DNA from: Streptomyces maremycinicus
GTDB taxonomy: Bacteria > Actinomycetota > Actinomycetes > Streptomycetales > Streptomycetaceae
Reading direction: 5' to 3'
Length of the DNA: 64,000 nucleotides
Assembly (NCBI RefSeq): GCF_001184025.1
Contig: NZ_BBYG01000016.1
Span: forward strand, 310,001 to 374,000
The notes under the pieces were generated by a model, which worked only from the letters and a program-made list of their open reading frames with translations, was not told the origin of the DNA and searched no databases. Below are positions 41,792 to 48,619 of this stretch, piece after piece (the stretch's first letter is position 1; every line of letters begins with the position of its first letter). The position numbers and the translations under genes are program-made.

Positions 41792-44193
41792 GCACGGAGT
41801 CGGTTCCCCCGGAGAGCACCGAGAACGCCGGACGGGCGACGCCGGACGCCGCCGGGGAGCCCGGGACCCCGGACGACACCGCGACGGCACAGCCGGAGCC
41901 TGCCGACAGCGATCCGACGAGCGACCGGGGCGGGGACGAGCGCGAGGAGACGCTCGCCGCTGACGCCGACCCGGAAGGGGAAGCGGAGGCCGCCCCGGAC
42001 GGGGGCGCCGACCCGGAAGCAGAAGCGGACACCGACCCGGAAGCGGACGCCGCTCCGGAAGCGGAAGCAGGGTCGGCAGCAGAAGCGGGGACAGGGGCGG
42101 GCACGACCGACGCCGCCGAAGCCGCCGCGCAGCTTTCCGAGGCGCAGGCCGAGCTCGCCGCGCAGAAGCTCGAGCGGGAGCGGATCGAGCGGCGCCGCGC
42201 CGAGAAGGCGGAGCCCATCGCCAGCGGGACCAAGCTGAGCGGCAGGGCCGCCGACCTGCTGGCGGCGGTGCGCGCGGTGGAGAGCGGGGCGAAACCCCCG
42301 GCCACCGTGTTCGCCGAGCCGGCGCCCGCCCCGCGCCGACCCGCCCCGGAGCCGGTACGCCGTCCCCAGCCGATGGCCGCCGCGCCGACGGCGGACACCG
42401 CACCGGCGCCCGCGGCGGAAGCCGTCGAGGACGTACGGCGTGCGCTCGCCGACGGCGGTGCGCCCGAGACCCTCGCACCGCAGGCCGCCGCCACGCTCGG
42501 CGAGGGTGCCGGGGAGCTGCTGCGCGAGGACCCGTGGCAGCTGCTGCGCGTCCCCGGGGTGCGTCCCGAGCAGGCCGACGGGTTCGCGCGGGCGCTGCTC
42601 GGCCCGGAGTGCGCCCCCGACGACGAACGGCGCGGCCGCGCGGTGACCGTCTGGCTGCTGGAACAGGCCGCCCTGGCCGGGCACACCGCCCTGGAGCTGC
42701 CGACGCTGACCGCCGCCCTCGGCCGGCAGGCCGTGCCGGACGCCGAGGCGGCCGTGCAGAGCGCGCTGGCCGAGGGTGAGGCCCTCGTCTTCCAGGACGC
42801 CCTGGACCCGCTGGACACCGCCCGGCCCGCCGGTCGGCCCGAGGGGAGCGCCGGGGACGGCGCGATCGGCGGGGAGGAGAGCGGGGAAGACGCCGAGGAG
42901 GCCCGGCCGGTCCGTGTCCTGGTGGGTCTCGAGCGGTACGCGCTGGCGGAGGAGAGCCTCGCCGACGCGCTGGCCCGCGTGGTCAACTCGCTCGCCAAGG
43001 AGACCTCGGCGGCGTGGGAGCCGGTGACGACCGAGGCGTCCGGCAGCACGGCCGAGCTGCTGCGCGCCGTCGCCGCCCACGGTCTGGTACTGCACACCGG
43101 CGGCGACGCCTCCCGCGCCGAACCGGCGGCGCTGCTCACCGCGGCCCGGACGCTGGGCCTGCGCGCGGTCGCGGCCTGTCACACGCCGGACGGACGGCAG
43201 CGGTTCACGGCTCTCCTCGGCGAGAAGGCGGCGGACGGCACGGTCGTCACCGTCCCCGGTCTGCTGGCCGGTACCGAGGGGCCCGGGCGGGACACGGACG
43301 GGGCCTTCGAGCTCGACCTGCTGATCGTGCTCGACGCACCGCAACTGGACGTGGAGAGCGCCGCGATGCTGGCGGAGTCGCTGCCGGACGGGGCGCGGCT
43401 GGTGCTCAGCGGTGATCCGGCGGTGCTGTGGTCGGCCGGCCCGGGCCGGGTCTTCGCCGACCTGCTCGCGGCGCGCGCGTGCCCGCAGGTCGCCTCGCGC
43501 GCACCCGACCCGGGGCCGATCGGCGAACTCGTCTCCGGCGTCGGCATCGGCGAGCTGAACCAGGTCGACGCGCCCGGCAAGGAGATCGTGATCGTGCCGG
43601 TGCGGGACGCCGGCGAGGCCGTGCACCGGACCGTGCAGCTCGTCGCCGACTCCGTGCCGCGGGCCTTCGGGATCACCCCCGAGGAGACGGTGGCGATCAC
43701 CCCGGGGCACGGCGGCGCGGCCGGCACCCGCGCGCTGAACGCGGCCCTGAAGGAACGGCTCAATCCCGGCCCCGGCCGCTTCGGCGGCTTCGACCCCGGC
43801 GACCGGATCGCCTACTCGCCCGCGCCGGGCCGTACGGTGCCCGGCCGGGTGGTGTCGGCGGACGCGGAGGGGCTGCACCTGTCCTGCGCCGACGGCCCGG
43901 TGATGGTACCCAGGGAGCGGGTGGAGCAGGCCGTACGGCACGGGTGGGCGCTGACCGCGCACCAGGCCGTGGGCGGCCGGTGGCCCGCCGCGGTCGTGGT
44001 CCTTCCCGGGGACGCCGCACAGGTCCTCTCGCGCCCCTGGGTGTACACGGCGTTCGGCCGGGCGGAGCGCCATCTGTCCGTGGTGCACGGTGTGGAGCAG
44101 GTCCTGCCGAAGGCTGTCGCCGAGGTCCCGGCCAAGCCCCGCACGACCCGGCTGCCCGTGCTGCTGCGCGCCCAGGTCCCGGCGGCCGGATAA
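41788..44193 (+). CDS. RecD2-like helicase homologue with degenerate ATPase motifs
   Basis: The product has 801 residues. Residues 1-110 are an acidic, Ala/Pro/Glu-rich tail, followed by a charged coiled-coil-like helix (112-146). A helix-hairpin-helix-like block (about 225-275) has LREDPWQLLRVPGVRPEQADGFA. The helicase core aligns with RecD2, but the P-loop is HTGGDASRAEP (about 433-443) instead of TGGPGTGKTT, and Walker B reads LIVLDAPQLD instead of LIVDEASMLD. Later parts are kept: SGDPAVLWSAGPGRVFADL and the RecD-type end TAHQAVGGRWP...YTAFGRAERHLSVV. It is unlikely to hydrolyse ATP and may act as a scaffold. Confidence 0.82.
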   Translation: MSTESVPPESTENAGRATPDAAGEPGTPDDTATAQPEPADSDPTSDRGGDEREETLAADADPEGEAEAAPDGGADPEAEADTDPEADAAPEAEAGSAAEAGTGAGTTDAAEAAAQLSEAQAELAAQKLERERIERRRAEKAEPIASGTKLSGRAADLLAAVRAVESGAKPPATVFAEPAPAPRRPAPEPVRRPQPMAAAPTADTAPAPAAEAVEDVRRALADGGAPETLAPQAAATLGEGAGELLREDPWQLLRVPGVRPEQADGFARALLGPECAPDDERRGRAVTVWLLEQAALAGHTALELPTLTAALGRQAVPDAEAAVQSALAEGEALVFQDALDPLDTARPAGRPEGSAGDGAIGGEESGEDAEEARPVRVLVGLERYALAEESLADALARVVNSLAKETSAAWEPVTTEASGSTAELLRAVAAHGLVLHTGGDASRAEPAALLTAARTLGLRAVAACHTPDGRQRFTALLGEKAADGTVVTVPGLLAGTEGPGRDTDGAFELDLLIVLDAPQLDVESAAMLAESLPDGARLVLSGDPAVLWSAGPGRVFADLLAARACPQVASRAPDPGPIGELVSGVGIGELNQVDAPGKEIVIVPVRDAGEAVHRTVQLVADSVPRAFGITPEETVAITPGHGGAAGTRALNAALKERLNPGPGRFGGFDPGDRIAYSPAPGRTVPGRVVSADAEGLHLSCADGPVMVPRERVEQAVRHGWALTAHQAVGGRWPAAVVVLPGDAAQVLSRPWVYTAFGRAERHLSVVHGVEQVLPKAVAEVPAKPRTTRLPVLLRAQVPAAG

Positions 44194-44199
44194 CGCCGG

Positions 44200-44293
44200 G
44201 AAACGCGGAACGCGGAACGCGGACGGCCGAACGCGGACGGCCGAACGCGGACGGCGGCGGTCGCGAGGGGCTCCCTCGCGACCGCCGCCGTCC
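44200..44293. terminator. Terminator with preceding short repeats after the RecD-like gene
   Basis: A perfect 21-bp stem (44249-44269 with 44273-44293) and 3-nt loop. It is preceded by three GAACGCGGACGGCC-type 14-bp repeats (44209-44250). It separates two convergent genes and is probably bidirectional. Confidence 0.82.
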
Positions 44294-44344
44294 TGGATCC
44301 GCGGAGGCTTCGCGCCGCCGACCGTTCGCTTCCCGCCGCGGGGA

Positions 44345-45031
44345 CTAACGGTCCGCGTCCAGTGGCTCCAGGTCCTCGTCCTCGATGTCGTCCACGAGGT
44401 CCTCGTCGTCCGCGTCGTCCCCGTCGTCGAGTTCGTCGAACACCGAACTCACGTCGAAGCGGCAGACCACCCGCCCCGGGTCGACCTGGTCGAAGGGTGT
44501 CTCCAGCCACTCGCCCGGGTCCGCCGGTTCGTCGGCCGCCAGCACCCACAGCGTGGAGTCGCCCTCCTCCAGGCCGAACTCCTTGTGCCGGGAGGCGATC
44601 TCGTCCGGCTCGAACTCGCCGAACAGAATGCCCAGCGCGCCGTGCACCGTGTCCGAGACCGCCCCGCCCACCCCTTCGCCGTCGGCCGCCTCGATCCGCT
44701 GGGCCTGCGCCAGCAGGCGCGGTGGCTCCACGACGGCGTAGTCGCGGCGGATCAGCACACTGAGCGCGTTCGGCTCCTCGGGGCCCGCGTACGGCGGCAG
44801 GGAGTCCTCCGCGCCGGGGATCTCGAAGGGCGTGACCTCGTCATGGCGGTCGTAGAGCAGTTCGTCGTAGACCTCGGCGGCCGCGGCAAGCTCGTTGAAC
44901 GCCTCGTAGACGGCCGGGTCGTCCTCCCCCGTCCTGCGTTCGACCGCGGCCAGGTGGCGGTCGAGCGCGGTCTTGACCGCCTCGGCGGCGGCGCGTACCT
45001 CGGCAGCGGTGGGCTGCGCAGCATCAGACAT
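44345..45031 (-). CDS. Conserved acidic protein of unknown function
   Basis: The product has 228 residues from ATG 45031. An upstream in-frame start at 45070 has no support. The N-terminal half is helical (VRAAAEAVKTALDRHLAAVERRTGEDDPAVYEAFNELAAAA), with YDELLYDRHDEVTPFEIPG in the middle, and a very acidic C-terminus (DDGDDADDEDLVDDIEDEDLEP). It has no membrane segment or known catalytic motif. It is divergent from the small DUF5703 gene with only 47 bases between starts, so they share a promoter region. Homologues are restricted to actinobacteria as far as I recall. Confidence 0.75.
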   Translation of the reverse strand: MSDAAQPTAAEVRAAAEAVKTALDRHLAAVERRTGEDDPAVYEAFNELAAAAEVYDELLYDRHDEVTPFEIPGAEDSLPPYAGPEEPNALSVLIRRDYAVVEPPRLLAQAQRIEAADGEGVGGAVSDTVHGALGILFGEFEPDEIASRHKEFGLEEGDSTLWVLAADEPADPGEWLETPFDQVDPGRVVCRFDVSSVFDELDDGDDADDEDLVDDIEDEDLEPLDADR

Positions 45032-45078
45032 AGTGCAGACGCTATCCGTACCGGACCCCAGACCGCACAATAGATGCG

Positions 45079-45267
45079 ATGCCGGAATACGAATTTGTCG
45101 ACGTCTACGTACCGCGCGGGGTCTCCCGCAAGGACGCGACCCGACTGCTGACCGACCATGCCGAGTACGGACACTGGGAGTTGGACCGCCTGAGCCTGCT
45201 GCGTGACGGCAGCCGCAGGGTGCGGTTGCGCCGGCGGATCATCCGCCAGGTGCGGGCCACGTGGTGA
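45079..45267 (+). CDS. DUF5703 family small basic protein
   Basis: The product has 62 residues: MPEYEFVDVYVPRGVSRKDA, then a region with LLTDHAEYGHWELDR and an Arg-rich end (RVRLRRRIIRQVRATW). It matches the conserved streptomycete DUF5703 pattern. There is no ribosome-binding site; TAGATG lies 2-7 nt before the ATG, so translation from a leaderless or very short leader is possible. The function is unknown. A strong terminator follows within 20 nt. Confidence 0.85.
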   Translation: MPEYEFVDVYVPRGVSRKDATRLLTDHAEYGHWELDRLSLLRDGSRRVRLRRRIIRQVRATW

Positions 45268-45283
45268 GACGGGCCGACGGATA

Positions 45284-45317
45284 CGGAGCGGGCCCCGCCG
45301 AGGCGGGGCCCGCTCCG
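45284..45317 (+). terminator. Terminator between DUF5703 gene and chpC-type gene
   Basis: CGGAGCGGGCCCCGCC and GGCGGGGCCCGCTCCG pair over 16 bp around a 2-nt loop. It lies between convergent genes and may serve both. Confidence 0.82.
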
Positions 45318-45348
45318 TCGTGGGCTCACCGGTGAGCTCCCCGCGGGC

Positions 45349-46212
45349 TCACGCGGCGGCGCGTGCCTTGCGGTAGAGCACCGCGCCCGCGAGCAGGGCG
45401 CCCGCGCCGGCCGGCAGGACGAGGCCCATCGGCAGCTCGCTGCCGGTGTGCGCGAGTTGCGCGGCGTGGGCGGCGGGCCGGTGGACGGCGGAGGAACCGG
45501 CCGGGGTCACGTGGTCCGATGTGGATGGCACACCCCCGGGCCGGGACGGGCTGGACTGACCGTGCCCGCCGGGCTTGCCGGGGCCGTGTTCTCCGGGCTT
45601 GCCCGGGGTCTCGTGACCGCGGGAGGGCGGCGTGTGGGGGCCGCTGTCGTTGGCGCAGTCGTTGCCGAAGGACGGGTTGAGGATCCCGACGACGTCGATG
45701 CTGTTGCCGCACACGTTGACCGGCACGTCGATCGGCGCCTGGACGTGGTTGCCGGAGCCGACACCGGGTGATCCACCGGTGTGCCCGCCCGCGTGCGCGC
45801 CACCGGAGCCGCCCTGCGCGCCGGAGCCGCCGTGGTGCCCGCCGCCGTGGTTCCCGCCGTGGTCGCCGCCCCGGCCGCCTCCGCCCTGGTGGTCGCCGTA
45901 GCCACCGCCCTGGTGGTCTCCGTGGCCGCCGCCCCGCTGGCCGCCGTAGCCGCCCGACCGCGCGCCGCCGCCCTTGTTGGCGCAGGAGTTGCCGAAGGTC
46001 GGGTTGAGCGCCCCGACGACATCGACGGTGTTGCCGCAGACGTTGACCGGCACGTTGACGGGCGCCTGCACCGAGTTGCCCGACAGGACGCCGGGCGAGT
46101 CCGTGGCCGCGCCGTGCGCGCCGGAGTCGGCGTGGGCGTAGCCGCCCGCGGCGGCGATCACCCCCGTCGCCGCCGCCACGGTCATAAGGCTTTTGCGGGT
46201 GACCTGTCGCAT
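45349..46212 (-). CDS. chpC: Long chaplin with two chaplin domains and sortase signal (ChpC type)
   Basis: The product has 287 residues: signal peptide (1-28), chaplin domain 1 (about 40-80, C59 and C77 in VNVCGNTVDVVGALNPTFGNSCANK), a Gly/His-rich linker (80-150), and chaplin domain 2 (VPVNVCGNSIDVVGILNPSFGNDCAND). A Pro/Gly/Ser stretch is followed by LAHTG (about 253), a hydrophobic segment and a basic end. LAxTG is the sortase E target of streptomycetes, so the protein is anchored to peptidoglycan and helps to display short chaplins on aerial hyphae. It lies directly before chpH, as in S. coelicolor SCO1674-SCO1675. The Gly/His linker with DHQGGG repeats is longer than I expect. Confidence 0.95.
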   Translation of the reverse strand: MRQVTRKSLMTVAAATGVIAAAGGYAHADSGAHGAATDSPGVLSGNSVQAPVNVPVNVCGNTVDVVGALNPTFGNSCANKGGGARSGGYGGQRGGGHGDHQGGGYGDHQGGGGRGGDHGGNHGGGHHGGSGAQGGSGGAHAGGHTGGSPGVGSGNHVQAPIDVPVNVCGNSIDVVGILNPSFGNDCANDSGPHTPPSRGHETPGKPGEHGPGKPGGHGQSSPSRPGGVPSTSDHVTPAGSSAVHRPAAHAAQLAHTGSELPMGLVLPAGAGALLAGAVLYRKARAAA

Positions 46213-46327
46213 TGCTGAATCCCTGCTTTCAATCTCGCACTCGTCCCGAATTCGCTCGCATCATGGCAGCTGTTCGATTCGTTCCGGGCTCTTCGATTTC
46301 TTCGGCTTTTCCTTCGGAAAAAGACCG

Positions 46328-46366
46328 GTCGGCCCCGGAGCGCATGGCTCGCGCTCCGGGGCCGAC
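46328..46366 (-). terminator. chpH terminator
   Basis: GTCGGCCCCGGAGCGC and GCGCTCCGGGGCCGAC form a perfect 16-bp stem with a 7-nt loop, 33 nt after the chpH stop. Confidence 0.85.
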
Positions 46367-46399
46367 GGTGTGGACGTACGACCCCTCAGCGGGTCGACG

Positions 46400-46633
46400 T
46401 CACTTGTTGATGCAGGTGTTGCCGAAGGCGGGGTTCAGCAGCCCGATCACCGAGATCGTGTTGCCGCAGACGTTCACCGGGATGTGCACGGGCACCTGGA
46501 TCACGTTGCCCGAGGCGACACCCGGGGAGTGCACGGCAGCACCCTGGGCACCCGCGTCGGCAACAGCCAGACCCGCGCCCGCGAGAACCAGCCCACCAGT
46601 GGCAGCCGCAGCAGCGACGACCTTCTTGATCAT
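46400..46633 (-). CDS. chpH: Short secreted chaplin (ChpH type)
   Basis: The product has 77 residues, the ChpH length. ATG at 46633 follows AAGGAGG. A signal peptide (1-26, ending AVADA) is followed by one chaplin domain with disulfide cysteines C56 and C74 in VNVCGNTISVIGLLNPAFGNTCINK. Short chaplins assemble into amyloid-like, surface-active films that let aerial hyphae leave the medium. A perfect 9-bp inverted repeat lies just upstream of the ribosome-binding site in its leader (46652-46677), which could affect mRNA stability or translation. Confidence 0.96.
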   Translation of the reverse strand: MIKKVVAAAAATGGLVLAGAGLAVADAGAQGAAVHSPGVASGNVIQVPVHIPVNVCGNTISVIGLLNPAFGNTCINK

Positions 46634-46651
46634 TATTCCTCCTTGTTGGCA

Positions 46652-46677
46652 ATGCGATCCCAAGCAGCGGATCGCAT
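46652..46677 (-). promoter_or_regulatory. Hairpin in the chpH 5' leader
   Basis: ATGCGATCC and GGATCGCAT pair perfectly around 8 nt. In the mRNA the hairpin ends 9-10 nt before the AAGGAGG ribosome site, close enough to influence initiation or protect the 5' end. Confidence 0.6.
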
Positions 46678-46799
46678 CACCAGTAACGAGGGGGAATTAA
46701 TGAGGCTACGCGCTTATCGGCGCATTCACTCTTCCCAGTCGCGCCCGTACAGGCGGCCGATTGTCTTCGCCCGGTGACATCTCGTTGCACCGGGACGAC

Positions 46800-48128
46800 T
46801 CAGGACGCGTCGATGAACCGGTCGAGCACGCGCACCCCGAACCGGAGCCCGTCCACCGGGACCCGCTCGTCCACGCCGTGGAACATCCCGGCGAAGTCCA
46901 GCTCCGGCGGCAGCTTCAGGGGGGCGAACCCGAAGCCGCGGATGCCGAGGTCGTCGAAGGACTTGGCGTCCGTGCCGCCGGAGAGCATGTAGGGGACGGC
47001 CTTCGCGGTCGGGTCCTCGGCGAGCAGCGCGGACTGCATCGCCTCGACCAGCGGCCCGTCGAAGGACGTCTCCAGCGCCTTGTCGGAGTGCACGTCCTCG
47101 CGGCGCACCTTCGGGCCGAGGATCCGGTCGAGGTCGGCGAGGAACTCGTCCTCGTGCCCCGGCAGGAACCGCCCGTCGACGTGTGCGGTGGCCTCGCCCG
47201 GGATGACGTTGACCTTGTAGCCCGCCCCCAGCTGGGTCGGGTTGGCGGTGTTGCTCAGGGTCGCGCCGATCAGCTTGGCGATCCCGCCCAGCCTGGCGAG
47301 GGTCGACTGCATGTCCTCGGGGTCCAGCGGGGTGCCGAGCGCGTCGCCGAGCTCGTCGAGGAAGGCACGGGTCGTCTTGGTGACCCGCACCGGGAAGGTG
47401 TGCCGGCCGAGCCGCGCGACCGCCTCGGAGAGTTCGGTGATCGCGTTGTCCCGGTGGATCATCGAGCCGTGTCCGGCGGTACCGGCCACGGTCAGCTTCA
47501 TCCAGTGCATGCCCTTCTCGGCCGTCTGGATGAGGTAGAGCCGCCGCTCCTCGCTCACGGTGAACGAGAAGCCGCCCACCTCGCTGATGGCCTCGGTGAC
47601 GCCCTCGAAGAGGTCGGGGTGGTGGTCGACGAGGTGACGCGCGCCGTAGGTGCCGCCCGCCTCCTCGTCGGCGAGGAACGCGAGCACGATGTCGCGCGGC
47701 GGCTTGCGCCCGGAGCGCAGCCGGTCGCGGACGACCGCCAGCGTCATCGCGTCCATGTCCTTCATGTCGACCGCGCCCCGGCCCCACACGCATCCGTCGG
47801 CGACCTCGCCGGAGAAGGGGTGGTGGGTCCAATCGACGGCGTTCGCCGGTACGACGTCGAGGTGACCGTGGATGAGCAGCGCGGGCCGGGACGGGTCCTC
47901 GCCCTCGATGCGGGCCACCGTCGAGGCGCGGCCCGGGTGCGACTCGAAGATCTTCGGCTCGAGTCCCACTTCGGCGAGCTTCTCGGCGACCCATTCGGCC
48001 GCCTTGCGTTCACCCGGGCCCGAGTGGTCGCCGTAGTTGCTGGTGTCGATCCGGATCAGCTCGCGGCAGAGGTCGACGACCTCGTCCTCGCCGGTGACGC
48101 TCGTGGCCGTGCCGTCGGTCGCGCTCAC
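46800..48128 (-). CDS. M20/M25/M40 family metallopeptidase
   Basis: The product has 442 residues. GTG at 48128 lies 7 nt after GGGAGGA, preferred over the longer frame to 48149. Zinc ligands are in LLIHGHLDVVPA (His, Asp), the bridging Asp in WGRGAVDMKDMDAM, catalytic Glu pair in LAFLADEEAGGTYGARHL, and a late His in GMFHGVDERVPVDGL. The lid/dimerisation domain has TAGHGSMIHRDNAI. It is a dipeptidase, acylase or carboxypeptidase; substrate not predictable. It lies upstream of tRNA-Leu on the opposite strand. Confidence 0.93.
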   Translation of the reverse strand: MSATDGTATSVTGEDEVVDLCRELIRIDTSNYGDHSGPGERKAAEWVAEKLAEVGLEPKIFESHPGRASTVARIEGEDPSRPALLIHGHLDVVPANAVDWTHHPFSGEVADGCVWGRGAVDMKDMDAMTLAVVRDRLRSGRKPPRDIVLAFLADEEAGGTYGARHLVDHHPDLFEGVTEAISEVGGFSFTVSEERRLYLIQTAEKGMHWMKLTVAGTAGHGSMIHRDNAITELSEAVARLGRHTFPVRVTKTTRAFLDELGDALGTPLDPEDMQSTLARLGGIAKLIGATLSNTANPTQLGAGYKVNVIPGEATAHVDGRFLPGHEDEFLADLDRILGPKVRREDVHSDKALETSFDGPLVEAMQSALLAEDPTAKAVPYMLSGGTDAKSFDDLGIRGFGFAPLKLPPELDFAGMFHGVDERVPVDGLRFGVRVLDRFIDAS

Positions 48129-48334
48129 GCTGGTTCCTCCCGCTGTCACTGCTGGTGGGTCCCCCTCATCCTCCCTCTCCCCCGCTCCCCGCCCAAGGCC
48201 GGTCCCGGCCCGTCACACGCCGTTCACGCCGGACGCGGCATCCGGCGGGCGGGCCGCCCGTGATCGGGCACCCCGGAAAGCCTGGTAATGTTTACGACGT
48301 CGCCGCGGGGTAAACCCCGCACGACAGACACCTT

Positions 48335-48419
48335 GTCCGGGTGGCGGAATGGCAGACGCGCTAGCTTGAGGTGCTAGTGCCCTTTATCGGGCGTGGGGGT
48401 TCAAGTCCCCCCTCGGACA
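48335..48419 (+). tRNA. tRNA-Leu (anticodon GAG)
   Basis: The acceptor stem pairs GTCCGGG (48335-48341) with CTCGGAC (48412-48418), then discriminator A. The anticodon stem-loop is CTAGC-TTGAGGT-GCTAG with GAG at 48368-48370. The long variable arm (TGCCCTTTATCGGGCG) marks a class II tRNA, and the T arm is GGGGGTTCAAGTCCCCC. CCA is not encoded. GAG reads CUC and CUU leucine codons. Confidence 0.97.
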
Positions 48420-48428
48420 CAGAGGCAT

Positions 48429-48462
48429 GAATGCCGGTGAGTCTTCCGACTCGCCGGCATTC
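48429..48462 (+). terminator. tRNA-Leu terminator
   Basis: GAATGCCGGTGAGTC pairs with GACTCGCCGGCATTC (one G-T pair) around TTCC, 10 nt after the tRNA. Confidence 0.8.
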
Positions 48463-48619
48463 GTCGTTCCCGGAGTCTTCGACTTCCCCGCCCCTCCTCC
48501 GCCCGCTCCCCCGCCGCCCGCTCCTCCTCCGCCCGCTCGCTGCGGCGCCGACCCGACGGCGGTCAGGTCCGGGCCCGTCCTGGGCCGCGCCCTCCGGGCC
48601 GGTCACTGATACTGGGGAA

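Noticed and set aside
44200..44250. A mobile-element end in the GAACGCGGACGGCC repeats
   Set aside because: There is no transposase, no target duplication and only three short copies. They seem to be slippage repeats next to a terminator.
48335..48419. Phage or integrative-element attachment site in tRNA-Leu
   Set aside because: No integrase gene and no repeated tRNA 3' end were seen in the window, so an integrated element cannot be supported.
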